Below are positions 29,739-38,209 of a DNA stretch of 64,000 nt, one piece after another; the first letter of the stretch is position 1; each line of letters starts with the position of its first letter. Both the position numbers and the translations under genes were made by a program. The notes beneath the pieces are model-generated. The model was given only the letters and a program-made list of their open reading frames with translations. It was not told where the DNA came from and ran no database searches. The DNA lies in NCBI RefSeq assembly GCF_021398735.1, contig NZ_CP090349.1, positions 2,293,501-2,357,500 of the forward strand. The letters run 5' to 3'. The stretch comes from Methylobacterium oryzae. GTDB lineage: Bacteria; Pseudomonadota; Alphaproteobacteria; Rhizobiales; Beijerinckiaceae.

Positions 29739-30626
29739 GTGAGACGCGCCGACCTCCCCGCCCTGTCGCTCTTCGCCGCGGTCGCGGCGCGCCGGAGTTT
29801 CCGCGGCGCCGCACGCGATCTCGGGCTCTCGGTCTCGGCGGTGAGCCACGCGATCAACGGCCTGGAGGCGAGCCTCAGCGTGCGCCTCCTCGCGCGGACG
29901 ACCCGCAGCGTCGCCCCGACCGAGGCGGGCCAGCGCCTGCTCGACGGTCTCGAGCCCGCCCTCGCGGCGATCGCCGACGCGGTCGAGGTGGCGACCGCCG
30001 CGGAGCGGCGGCTCACCGGGACGCTGCGGATCTCGGTGCCGCGGTCGGCCGCCGAGATGCTGCTGCTGCCGCTCGCCGTCGCGTTCACCCGCGCGCATCC
30101 GGGCGTCGAGATCGAGATCCGCGCGCAGGACGGCTTCCGCGACATCGTCGCCGAGGGGTTCGATGCCGGCGTCCGCTTCGCCGAGAGCCTGGACCAGGAC
30201 ATGATCGCGGTGCCGCTCGGGCCGCCGCAGCGCGGCGCGATCGTCGCCGCGCCGGACTATCTCGCCCGCCACGGGACGCCCGCGGACCCGCAGGACCTGC
30301 ACCGGCATGTCTGCGTCCGGCGCCGCTTCCCGAGCGGTGGCCTCTACCTCTGGGAACTCGAGAAGGACGGGATCGCCCAGTCGATCCCGGTCACCGGCAC
30401 CCTCGTCCTCGACGATGACGGGCTGGTGGCCGAAGCGGCGCGCGGCGGCGCCGGTCTCGCCCACCTCTTCGAGGCGCAGGTGGCGGCCGACATCGCGGCC
30501 GGCCGTCTGATCCGGGTCCTCGACGCGTGGTGCCCGCCCTTCCCCGGCTTCTTCCTCTACTACCCGAGCCGCCGCCAGATGCGGCCGCTGCTCCGGAGCT
30601 TCGTCGATCACGTCAGGGGCCGCTAG
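29739..30626 (+). CDS. LysR-family transcriptional regulator
   Basis: The N-terminal helix-turn-helix (LPALSLFAAVAARRSFRGAA, then SVSAVSHAINGLEASL) occupies about residues 5-62. The effector domain starts near residue 92 (GTLRISVPRSAAEMLLLP) and has EGFDAGVRFAES, as in the CrgA/GcvA-like branch. The start is GTG 29739, where the N-terminal HTH begins in the usual position. It is transcribed away from the aldo/keto reductase gene, its most likely target. Confidence 0.9.
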   Translation: MRRADLPALSLFAAVAARRSFRGAARDLGLSVSAVSHAINGLEASLSVRLLARTTRSVAPTEAGQRLLDGLEPALAAIADAVEVATAAERRLTGTLRISVPRSAAEMLLLPLAVAFTRAHPGVEIEIRAQDGFRDIVAEGFDAGVRFAESLDQDMIAVPLGPPQRGAIVAAPDYLARHGTPADPQDLHRHVCVRRRFPSGGLYLWELEKDGIAQSIPVTGTLVLDDDGLVAEAARGGAGLAHLFEAQVAADIAAGRLIRVLDAWCPPFPGFFLYYPSRRQMRPLLRSFVDHVRGR

Positions 30627-30640
30627 CGCCGCCGGCCCGC

Positions 30641-31771
30641 CTACGGGCGCAGGGCCGCCACGAGGCGCAGCAGGAAGCCGTCGAGGGCCGCCTTGTCGAT
30701 CCAGCGCAGGACCGCGACGAGGTCGTGCTCGGGGTCGCACCAGATCACGTTGTTGCCCGCCCCGAGGGCGCTGAAGGCCGAGGCCGGCAGTTCCGGCTTG
30801 GCGGCCGCGCCGCGGTTCAGCCACCAGAGGTAGCCGTAGCTGTCGAGGGTCGGAGAGGGCGTCAGCATGGCGCGGATCCAGCGCTCCGAGAGGAGCTGCC
30901 GCCCGTTCCAGGCGCCGCCGCGGGCGACGAGGAGACCGAAGCGGGCGTGGTCGTCGGCCCCGATGAACAGGCCGCCGCCCCAGTGGCCGCCGCCGGGGAC
31001 CGACTGGACCCGCGCGCCGTCGACCGCGACCCAGGCCGTGTCGTAGCCGTGCCACGCCCAGTCGCGGGAGGCGCCGATCGGATCCATGATCCGCTCGCGG
31101 AGCACGTCCGGGAGGGCCCGGCCGAAGCGGCGCATCAGGCAGTACGACAGCAGGTTCACCCGGACGTCGTTGTACTCGTAGTAGGTGCCGGGGCACCGCA
31201 GCGCCCGCGCCTCGCCCTTGCGGCTGTTGTCGGCGCCCGGGCCGATCTGCCGGAAATGATCGACCTGATCGGACTTGCCGAACAGCGTTCCCTGCCACTC
31301 GCTCGACTGCTGCAGGAGGTGGCTCCACGTGATCGCGCCGTTGTGCGGGCCGTCGAGGAGCGGGTCGGGTACGCTGTCGCGCACCGGCGCGTCGACGTCG
31401 GGGATCAGGCCGTCGTCGTGGGCGAGGCCGGCCAGCACCGCGAGGTAGCTCTTGGCGATCGAGAAGGTCATGTCCGGGCGGGCCGTGTCGCCCCAGGCGG
31501 CGACGCGCCGGCCGGCCTTCAGGATCACGCCCGCCGGGCCGCCGCGCGGGCGCACCGGCCCGTCGACGGCGCTCCAGGGCCCCGTCTCGTTCCACTCGAC
31601 GATCCCGACGTAGCGCCCGTCGGGATAGTACAGGCTGCGCGGCCACGCGCTCTCGTGGGCCTGCGCGAACGCCACCGCGTCCGCGAGCCGCCCGGCATCG
31701 AGCCCCGCCGCACCCGGGTCCTGCTCCGCCCAGTCATCCGTCGGCCAGTACGGCCCGGTCGCTTCGGTCAC
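30641..31771 (-). CDS. Serine hydrolase of the class C beta-lactamase/esterase family
   Basis: A 376-aa penicillin-binding-protein-fold hydrolase. The nucleophile motif is SIAK (in MTFSIAKSYLAV, near residue 150). The second box sits in TYYEYNDVRVNLL and the third in GGGHWGGGLFIG near residue 270. No signal peptide is present, so a cytoplasmic esterase or amidase is more likely than an antibiotic-resistance enzyme. It converges with the LysR gene (14 bp). It ends upstream of the PQQ locus and is probably unrelated to it. Confidence 0.85.
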   Translation of the reverse strand: MTEATGPYWPTDDWAEQDPGAAGLDAGRLADAVAFAQAHESAWPRSLYYPDGRYVGIVEWNETGPWSAVDGPVRPRGGPAGVILKAGRRVAAWGDTARPDMTFSIAKSYLAVLAGLAHDDGLIPDVDAPVRDSVPDPLLDGPHNGAITWSHLLQQSSEWQGTLFGKSDQVDHFRQIGPGADNSRKGEARALRCPGTYYEYNDVRVNLLSYCLMRRFGRALPDVLRERIMDPIGASRDWAWHGYDTAWVAVDGARVQSVPGGGHWGGGLFIGADDHARFGLLVARGGAWNGRQLLSERWIRAMLTPSPTLDSYGYLWWLNRGAAAKPELPASAFSALGAGNNVIWCDPEHDLVAVLRWIDKAALDGFLLRLVAALRP

Positions 31772-31914
31772 GCGCGTCTCCTGACGGTCCTCTCCGGTCC
31801 GGGCGCATGCAGGGCCTGCGCCGCAGATCGGACCCTCCGTAGAGCCATCGGCCCCGGGAGGGCAGGGCGCGCGCCGCGGTTCGGGGCTCGCCCCGCACGA
31901 CGGGGCCGGATGTG

Positions 31915-32892
31915 TCAGCCCTTCCCGGTGAAGCGCACGGCGCAGCCCGGACGGGCCGCGACGAGGTCCGCGCCGCGCGCGCGGCCCAGGACCATGCAGG
32001 CGGTCGACAGCCCGTCGGCGACGAGCCCCGTCGGCGCAGTGACCGTCACCGACGACAGGCCGCGCGGCGACCGGCCGGTGGCCGGGTCGAAGATGTGGTG
32101 GTCGGTGCGGTCGTGCGAGAAGCTCATGTTGTAGTCGCCCGAGGTCGCGGCGAAGCCGGTGAACGGGGCGATGACGGCGGCGATGTCGCCGGGATGGCGG
32201 GGATCGGCCAGCCCGAGGCGCCAGGGCGCGCCGTCCGGATGCGCGCCGGCGGCGCCGAACTCGCCGGTATCCACGAAGGCGTCGTCGATGCCGCGCGCCC
32301 GGAAAGCCGCCATGACCTGGTCGGCCGCGTAGCCCTGTATCAAGGCGTTCAGCGTCAGGGCCGTCCCGGGCTCCAGGACGATCCGGTCCGTCGCGACCCG
32401 CACGCGCCGCCAGCCGACCCGCGACAGGGCCCCCCGCAGGGCCTCCGCCCCGGGGCGCTCGCCGCGGGCGGCCGCGCCGGCCCAGACCGGCCAGAGCGGC
32501 TGGACGGTCGGGTCGAAGGCGCCGCCGGTCTCGGCCGCGAGGGCGAGGGCGAAGCGCAGCAGGGCGAGCAGGTGCGGGTCGGGCGCCTCGAGGGACCCGT
32601 CCCGGTTGAGGCGGGCCAGGGCGCTGTCGGCCCGGAACAGGCTGGCGGCCGCCTCCACGGCGCGCATCGCCGCGAACCCGTCGTCGAGCGCAGCCTCGAC
32701 CGCGGACGGGTCGGGCCCGGCGGCGGTCAGGGCCACGGTGGTGCCGAAGGCGAGGCCGGCGCGGGTGCGCAGCGCCAGCCCGCGCGACGCCGCGGCGGCG
32801 CGGAACGCCGCGACGCCGCCGAGCGCGGCCAGCCCCGCGGCCCCGACGAGGAGCCGGCGCCGGGCCGGCGCGAAGGGCGGCGGCGCGCTCAT
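31915..32892 (-). CDS. apbE: FAD:protein FMN transferase (ApbE family)
   Basis: ApbE attaches FMN covalently to threonine or serine in exported redox proteins. The N-terminus has a twin-arginine-like export signal (ARRRLLVGAAGLAALGGVAAF). The body shows LTLNALIQGYAADQV, FVDTGEFGAAGAHP (in place of the usual G(N/D)xGGE block) and HHIFDPATGRSPRGLSSVTV, typical of the FAD/Mg site. It is 325 aa. Its ATG overlaps the TGA of the upstream NosR-like gene (ATGA), so translation is coupled. The NosR-like protein carries an ApbE target motif and is the obvious substrate. Confidence 0.92.
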   Translation of the reverse strand: MSAPPPFAPARRRLLVGAAGLAALGGVAAFRAAAASRGLALRTRAGLAFGTTVALTAAGPDPSAVEAALDDGFAAMRAVEAAASLFRADSALARLNRDGSLEAPDPHLLALLRFALALAAETGGAFDPTVQPLWPVWAGAAARGERPGAEALRGALSRVGWRRVRVATDRIVLEPGTALTLNALIQGYAADQVMAAFRARGIDDAFVDTGEFGAAGAHPDGAPWRLGLADPRHPGDIAAVIAPFTGFAATSGDYNMSFSHDRTDHHIFDPATGRSPRGLSSVTVTAPTGLVADGLSTACMVLGRARGADLVAARPGCAVRFTGKG

Positions 32893-35096
32893 CCGACGGT
32901 CACCGGCCGGTGCGCGGCGCGGCGGCCCCGCTTGCGCGCCACGACCTGCGGCACGCACTGCCCGGGATCGTGGATGATCGTCACGCACTCCATGCACTGG
33001 AAGCACTCGGCGTAGTCGACCCGGCCGGAGGGCGCGATGGCGCCGTAGCGGCAGCGGACCTTGCAGAGCTGGCACGGCGAGCCGCACTCCGCCCGGCGCG
33101 GGATCCAGTCGAGGACGCGGACCCGCCCGAGGAGGGCGAGGGCGGCGCCGAGCGGGCACAGGTAGCGGCAGAAGCCCTTGTAGACGAGCAGGTTGAGCAC
33201 CAGCAGCCCGGCCGCGTAGGCAACGAACGGCCACGCCCGGACGAAGTACAGGGTGATGGCGGTCTTGAACGGCTCGACCTCGGACAGGGTGTCGGCGAGG
33301 GGCGACCCCGCGGCGGCGGCACCGAGGATGCCGGCGAGCACGACGTATTTCAGCGACCGCAGCGACCGGTCGAGGCCGGGCGGCACCGCGACCGGGCGGA
33401 TGCGCAGCGGCCGGGCGAGCAGCGCGACGAGTTCCTGCAGCGCGCCGAAGGGGCAGAGCCAGCCGCAGAACGTGCCGCGCCCCCAGGCCACCAGGGCGGC
33501 CAGCGCGAAGGCCCAGAGCACCAGCGAGGGCGGGTCGTAGAGCAGGAAGGCGAGGTCGTGGGTCACGGTGGCGGCCCGCACGAGGCCGACGAGGGTCACG
33601 ATCGAGAGTTGCGCCTGCGCGTACCAGCCGACGAAGCCGAGGGTCAGCGCCAGGAAGCCGAGGCGGAAGAGGGGGAAGCGGCGCTGGTCCGCCACCAGCC
33701 CGCGATGGCGGCTCAGGAGCGGCACCAGCACCGCGAGCATCAGCCCGATCAGCGCGAGTTCGGGCGCCCGGGCCCGCCAGGAGTCGGTCCAGCTCGGCCC
33801 GTCATCGGGCCGGACCCGCGTGAACAGGTCGGCGGGCAGGACGGTCTCGACCGTGAAGGTCCGGGCGATCTTCTCCGACAGGATCTGCCCGCGCTCGCGG
33901 ACGATCGTCTCGGTCAGCACCCAGGGCGCGGACGGGTCGAAGCCGGCGGCCTGGTCGATCCGCAGGATCGTCCAGGGGCCGGGCGGCAGCCCCTCGGCGA
34001 GGCCGGCGTCGCGGCGCTCCACCGCCATGTCGCGCGCGTTCACGATCAGGCCGGCCTGGCCGATCGCCAGCCGGTCGGGGACGGCGCCCAGCACGAACCG
34101 GTCGCCGACCGGGTTCTCGGGCGCGTCCTCCGGCCCGGCGCTGACGACCATCACGGCGTGGTTGCCGGGACCGAGCTCGCGCATGAGCGCGTCGTAGCGC
34201 GCCGGCCCCAGCAGGTTGCGGCCGATCGAGGGCGGGTCCAGGGCGGCGACGTAGAGGTCGGTCAGCACGGCGTCGGCCGGACCCTCGGACGGATCGGCCA
34301 CGCCGGTGCCCCGGAAGGCCGCGGCGGCGTCCGCGTTCGTGACCGTTAACCGCCGGACCCAGCCCCGGGCGAGGAGGTCGGCCAGGGTCAGGGGCTCGTA
34401 GAGGTCGAGCTTCGCCTCGACCTTCAGGCCGACATTGGCCGCCCCGAAGCCGAGCTTCGCGCGGGCGACCGCCAGCGCCGAGGCCAGGATGGACTGGTTG
34501 ATCACCCGGGTCGAGGCGGTGGCCATGGAGATGCCGTCGACGGTGGTCTGCGGCGCGGCGCCGGCGGCCCGCGCGTTGGGCCGCCCGACCCGGATCGCCT
34601 GCCGGGCCGACAGGCCGGCATACTGCTCGACGAAGGCGAGGAGCGGCTCCGGGCCGAGCCCCTCGAGGAAGACCGGCTCGTGGTGCGAGAGCACCGTCAC
34701 GTCCCGGAAGGTCCCGTCGGGGGCGAGCGCGATCAGCAGGTCGGGGGGCGTGCCCCCGAAGCCAGGGATCGGCGCGAGGTCGACGGATTCGAACGCGTAG
34801 GCGAAGACCTCGTAGGACCCGGCCTGCTGCTTCAGGATCGGCCAGACCGGGAGCCTGTCGTCCTTCTCGCCGACCACCAGCGGGGGCGGGAAGTGGCGTT
34901 CGACGCCCGCGCGATCGAGCTGGCCGGCCCGGGCCGGAAGGGTCGACAGGAGCAGGGCGAGAAGGAGCAGCGCGGCGCGCAGGAGCAGGCCCGCGCCCCG
35001 GGCCAGGGCGGTGCGCGGCGCGGGCGGCCTGGGAGACGGTGCGCTCCGCAGCGGCCGCGCCTTATCCCTCCCTCCGCCCCTGGCCGCGTCGGTCAC
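32889..35096 (-). CDS. NosR-like membrane flavoprotein with polyferredoxin domain
   Basis: About 735 aa. A signal/anchor region (GAGLLLRAALLLLALLLSTLPARA) is followed by a periplasmic FMN-binding domain with DGISMAT at about residues 187-193, which fits the flavinylation motif Dxx(S/T)xAT. A large periplasmic part follows, then several membrane helices (from about residue 415). CGWLCPFGALQE and CRYLCPLGAA loops come next. The protein ends with two 4Fe-4S-type cysteine sets, CGSPCQLCKVRC and CFQCMECV...CV. The architecture matches NosR/NapH-type proteins that pass electrons between the quinone pool or cytoplasm and periplasmic enzymes. No nos gene is nearby; the context is PQQ alcohol oxidation. 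The start is taken at GTG 35096 because the frame has no suitable ATG, so it is uncertain. Confidence 0.85.
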   Translation of the reverse strand: MTDAARGGGRDKARPLRSAPSPRPPAPRTALARGAGLLLRAALLLLALLLSTLPARAGQLDRAGVERHFPPPLVVGEKDDRLPVWPILKQQAGSYEVFAYAFESVDLAPIPGFGGTPPDLLIALAPDGTFRDVTVLSHHEPVFLEGLGPEPLLAFVEQYAGLSARQAIRVGRPNARAAGAAPQTTVDGISMATASTRVINQSILASALAVARAKLGFGAANVGLKVEAKLDLYEPLTLADLLARGWVRRLTVTNADAAAAFRGTGVADPSEGPADAVLTDLYVAALDPPSIGRNLLGPARYDALMRELGPGNHAVMVVSAGPEDAPENPVGDRFVLGAVPDRLAIGQAGLIVNARDMAVERRDAGLAEGLPPGPWTILRIDQAAGFDPSAPWVLTETIVRERGQILSEKIARTFTVETVLPADLFTRVRPDDGPSWTDSWRARAPELALIGLMLAVLVPLLSRHRGLVADQRRFPLFRLGFLALTLGFVGWYAQAQLSIVTLVGLVRAATVTHDLAFLLYDPPSLVLWAFALAALVAWGRGTFCGWLCPFGALQELVALLARPLRIRPVAVPPGLDRSLRSLKYVVLAGILGAAAAGSPLADTLSEVEPFKTAITLYFVRAWPFVAYAAGLLVLNLLVYKGFCRYLCPLGAALALLGRVRVLDWIPRRAECGSPCQLCKVRCRYGAIAPSGRVDYAECFQCMECVTIIHDPGQCVPQVVARKRGRRAAHRPVTVG

Positions 35097-35140
35097 CCAT
35101 CCGGACCGAGCACGGACGCCGGCGGCAGTGCGCGACCGGG

Positions 35141-35280
35141 CCCCTGTCCCGTTCGGGAGAGGGACAGGGTGAGGGATCGGGACGTCGAGGATGGAGCACG
35201 CTGTCGACGTGCGGGCCGGGAGAGCCTGTCCCGGATGCCGCACGTCCCTCACCCTGTCCCTCTCCCGAACGGGACAGGGG
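35141..35280. repeat. Perfect 36-bp inverted repeat with 68-bp spacer
   Basis: The arm at 35141-35176 (starting CCCCTGTCCCGTTCGGGAGA) is repeated exactly in reverse complement at 35245-35280. Each arm also folds on itself (CCCTGTCCC with GGGACAGGG). It lies between the YVTN-propeller gene and the NosR-like gene, like a pair of REP elements. It could limit transcription from one to the other. Confidence 0.92.
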
Positions 35281-35305
35281 ACCCGCGCTCCGGACTGCGG
35301 ACGAG

Positions 35306-36313
35306 TCACGGCACCGCACCGGCGGCGCGCCCGTCCGTCGCCTGCGCCGAAGGCATCGGCCGCGCCGCCGCGCCCCAGGGGAAGCGGCCGACCTTCACGG
35401 TCTTGATCGGCCGGAACGTCGCGGCGTCGATCACCGTCACGTCGCCGGAGACGCCGTTGGTGGTGAAGAGCCGCGTGCCCGCCGCGTTGAGCGCGAGCTG
35501 CCAGACCCGGCGGCCGACCAGGATGTAGCTCTCCACCCGGTAGGTCGCGGTATCCACCACGGCGACCCGGTCGGACGGCCCCAGCGCCACGAAGGCGTGG
35601 CGCCCGTCCTTGGCCATCTGGATGCCCACCGGCTGGATCCGGTCGGCCGCGATTCCCTTCACGGCGAACTCGATCGTCGCGATCACCGCGCGTGTGGCGA
35701 CGTCGATCACCGACACGGTGCCGCCGATCTCCGAGGACGCCCACAGCCGGGACCCGTCGGCCGTGAAGGCGGCGAAGCGCGGCCGCTGCCCGACCGGCGT
35801 CGCGTCCACGGCCGCGAGTGTCGCCGTGTCGATCCAGTGGACCATGTTGGTCGTCTCGGAGGTCGTGACGGCCGTGCGCCCGTCCGGGCTCACCGCGACG
35901 CCCTCCGGCTCGATGCCGACGTCGATCTGCGCCAGCACCCGGCGGGTCTGCGCGTCCACCACCGTGGTGGTGGCGTTCTCCTCGTTGGCGATGAACAGGG
36001 TGCGCCCGTCGGGCGCCAGGGCGAACTGCTCCGGGTCCTCGCCCGAGGGCAGGTCGTGCCGCACCTGCCCGGTCTCCGGGTCGATCACCTGCACGGCGTC
36101 GGAGTCGCTGGCGCAGACGTAGAGCGACCGCCCGTCGCGCGAGAAGGTCAGCCCGCGGGGCCGACGGCCGACCGGGAAGGTGCGCAGCACCTCCAGGCTG
36201 TCGCCGTCGATCACCGAGACGGTGTTGTCGCGCTCGTTCGAGACGAAGATCTCCTCGGCCCGCGCGGGGCCCGCGAGGCAGAGCAGTAGCGCGAGGGCGG
36301 CGAGCCGGGTCAT
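35306..36313 (-). CDS. YVTN-type beta-propeller protein of PQQ alcohol-oxidation loci
   Basis: An exported 335-aa protein. The signal peptide (MTRLAALALLLCLAGPARA) is followed by seven or so YVTN-like repeats, for example VSNERDNTVSVIDGDSLEVL, VCASDSDAVQVIDPETGQV, IANEENATTTVVDAQTRRVL and TNGVSGDVTVIDAATFRPI. This type recurs beside PQQ-dependent alcohol dehydrogenases (the family described as PQQ-dependent catabolism-associated beta-propeller). The role is unknown; a periplasmic scaffold or sensor is possible. Its ATG overlaps the stop of the upstream binding-protein gene by four bases. Confidence 0.88.
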   Translation of the reverse strand: MTRLAALALLLCLAGPARAEEIFVSNERDNTVSVIDGDSLEVLRTFPVGRRPRGLTFSRDGRSLYVCASDSDAVQVIDPETGQVRHDLPSGEDPEQFALAPDGRTLFIANEENATTTVVDAQTRRVLAQIDVGIEPEGVAVSPDGRTAVTTSETTNMVHWIDTATLAAVDATPVGQRPRFAAFTADGSRLWASSEIGGTVSVIDVATRAVIATIEFAVKGIAADRIQPVGIQMAKDGRHAFVALGPSDRVAVVDTATYRVESYILVGRRVWQLALNAAGTRLFTTNGVSGDVTVIDAATFRPIKTVKVGRFPWGAAARPMPSAQATDGRAAGAVP

Positions 36314-37563
36314 TCTGACGTCCCCGAGAAGGCGCGGCAGGCACTCTCGGGCGCGTCGAGGCCGAGCGTGTCGAGTTCCGTGCGGTGGTGGAGGAAGCCC
36401 TCGATCGGCGCCGTCGCGGTGACGGCCCCGGGCCAGAGCAGGAAGACCGGCTGGCGCAGCTGCCCGTCCCAGGCGCGGAAGCTCAGGGGGCGGCCCTTGA
36501 AGCCGCCGATCTCGAAGCCGGGCGCCGTCAGGGCGGCGCGGACCGCCGCGGGGTCGGTGCTGCGCGCCTTCACGGCCGCCTCGCCGACGACGTGCACCGC
36601 CATCCAGCCGGCCCAGTCGACGGGCCGCATGGCGCGGCCGGCGAGCTTCCGGAACCGCCCCTGGAGCTGGACGGCGGCCCAGGCCTCGACGGGCCGACCC
36701 CAGGCGGCCGGCGCGAGGCCCTGCGTGCCGACGAGGGGCCGGGGCGAGGCGGTGTTGTAGTTGAGGCTCGCGCCGAACGCGCCGGCCTCGTCGGCCACCG
36801 CGACCACGTCGTGCTCGGGCCCGCGGGTCGGCAGGGCGAACTCGCGCAGGGCCGTGTCGCGGACGTCGCCCCCCTGCGGGTCGTAGCGCGTCTCGGCGAC
36901 GATCCGCGCGCCGAACTTCCTCGCGCTGCGCCGCAGCGCCTCGGCGAAGAGCGCGTCAGCTGGCGCCGGCCCGGTCACCAGCAGGATCCGGGACCAGCGC
37001 TTGAACGCCAGGAACTGCACCAGCGCGTCGGACAGCATGGCGCGGGACGGCAGGACGTGGAGCAGGTTCCGGCGGCAATCGGCGTCGCGCAGGCGCGTGT
37101 CCGGGGCGCCGATGTTAAGGAGCACGCTGCCCTTCGCCTCCGGCAGGTCGGCCAGGGCGAGGACGTCGGCGGCCGGGGCGTTGAGCACCACGAAGCGCCG
37201 GTCGGCGAGGTCCCGGAAAGCCTGGCGGATGTCGGCGGCCGGCTCGACGATCGTGGTGCCGAGGTCGAAGCCGAGGCCGAGGAACCGGCCGGTGGCGTTG
37301 GAATCGCGCAGGCCGAGTTCCGCGCCCTTGGCGCCCTCGTCGTCGGGGATCGGGTCCTCGTTGTTCAGCGGCGCCGGCCGCTCGACCCGCCGCTCCAGGT
37401 AGCGGATCGTCAGGGGCGGGCCTGCCGGCGCGGGCGCGGCCCGCCCCTGCGCGACCGGCGCCAGGGTCGCCATGGCCGCCACGGCCGCCAGCACGACGGC
37501 GCGCCGCAGGCCGGCCCATGGCCCGCCGCGCATCCCGGGCCGCCGCGCACCGGAGGACACCAT
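36310..37563 (-). CDS. ABC-type periplasmic binding protein of the PQQ alcohol dehydrogenase system
   Basis: An exported protein of 417 aa with a signal peptide in residues about 18-43 (LRRAVVLAAVAAMATLAPVAQG). The mature part has a branched-chain-amino-acid-binding-like fold with IRYLERRVERPAPLNNEDP, KGAELGLRDSNATGRFLG and WSRILLVTGPAPADALFAE. The family is known from PQQ-dependent alcohol catabolism loci, where an ABC permease and ATPase are often nearby. None is present in this window. It opens the leftward half of the locus, divergent from the PedF-like cytochrome gene. Confidence 0.86.
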   Translation of the reverse strand: MVSSGARRPGMRGGPWAGLRRAVVLAAVAAMATLAPVAQGRAAPAPAGPPLTIRYLERRVERPAPLNNEDPIPDDEGAKGAELGLRDSNATGRFLGLGFDLGTTIVEPAADIRQAFRDLADRRFVVLNAPAADVLALADLPEAKGSVLLNIGAPDTRLRDADCRRNLLHVLPSRAMLSDALVQFLAFKRWSRILLVTGPAPADALFAEALRRSARKFGARIVAETRYDPQGGDVRDTALREFALPTRGPEHDVVAVADEAGAFGASLNYNTASPRPLVGTQGLAPAAWGRPVEAWAAVQLQGRFRKLAGRAMRPVDWAGWMAVHVVGEAAVKARSTDPAAVRAALTAPGFEIGGFKGRPLSFRAWDGQLRQPVFLLWPGAVTATAPIEGFLHHRTELDTLGLDAPESACRAFSGTSE

Positions 37564-37649
37564 CCCCGCCCGTCTCCTCCAGCCCCGCGGCGCTCGTCTT
37601 TGGCCGGGAGTCTAGGAGCGGAGTTGCGCCCTCCGATATTAGACCAAGG

Positions 37650-37671
37650 TGCACAAACCGGGTTTGGTGCA
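37650..37671. promoter_or_regulatory. Imperfect inverted repeat in the divergent promoter region
   Basis: TGCACAAAC and GTTTGGTGCA face each other around CGG, complementary except for one missing base on the left. It lies about 87 bp upstream of the binding-protein start and 110 bp upstream of the cytochrome start, so a regulator bound here could act on both. The LuxR-type regulator at 41351 is one candidate. Confidence 0.4.
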
Positions 37672-37780
37672 GCGCAACACAAGTCGTCGATGGCGCTAAT
37701 CTGGCCGATCCGTACCAAAGCATAATGGGTCCGCCGCCCGGTACTTGCTAACCGTTGTGCAACGACGACGGGAGGGGCGG

Positions 37781-38209
37781 ATGCGCACGATGAAGACGGC
37801 GGCGGGCGGCGTGCTCGCGGCGCTGGGACTGGCCCTGGCCGCCGGCGGCGCCCTCGGGCACGGCGATGTCCAGCCCCAGCCGGTCAACACCGACGGCCTC
37901 AAGCCGCTGGGCGCCGAGTGGGTCGCCGAGAACCCCTACAAGGACGACAAGCACGCCATCGCGATCGGCGCCTCGGGCTTCAACCAGAACTGCGCCCGCT
38001 GCCACGGCCTGGAGATGATCTCCGGCGGACTCGCCCCGGACCTGCGCTACCTGCCGCAGGGCAAGGAGGGCGACGAGTACTTCGTCGAGCGCATGAAGCA
38101 CGGCGCCGTCATCAACGGCGTGACCAAGATGCCGGCCTTCGAGGGTGTGATCTCGCAGGAGGGCCTGTGGGCGATCCGGAGCTACATCGAGTCGAAGCAT
38201 GAGGAGTAG
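37781..38209 (+). CDS. pedF: Cytochrome c of the c-550 PedF type
   Basis: An exported single-heme cytochrome of 142 aa. The signal peptide (TAAGGVLAALGLALAAGGALGHG) is followed by the heme motif CARCH near residue 74. The distal methionine is likely in TKMPAF near residue 115. Family blocks GLAPDLRYLPQGKEGDEYFV and EGLWAIRSYIE match the c-550 PedF group found with PQQ ethanol dehydrogenases, for which it is the natural electron acceptor. The start ATG 37781 has GGGAGG five bases upstream. It overlaps the next gene by 11 bases. Confidence 0.9.
   Translation: MRTMKTAAGGVLAALGLALAAGGALGHGDVQPQPVNTDGLKPLGAEWVAENPYKDDKHAIAIGASGFNQNCARCHGLEMISGGLAPDLRYLPQGKEGDEYFVERMKHGAVINGVTKMPAFEGVISQEGLWAIRSYIESKHEE

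Noticed and set aside
32889..35096. Reading the NosR-like gene as part of denitrification
   Set aside because: No nosZ, nosD, nosF or nosY gene is present, and all neighbours belong to PQQ alcohol oxidation.
37745..37780. A more upstream TTG start for the PedF-like cytochrome
   Set aside because: It would put a charged stretch before the signal peptide. ATG 37781 has GGGAGG at the right distance.
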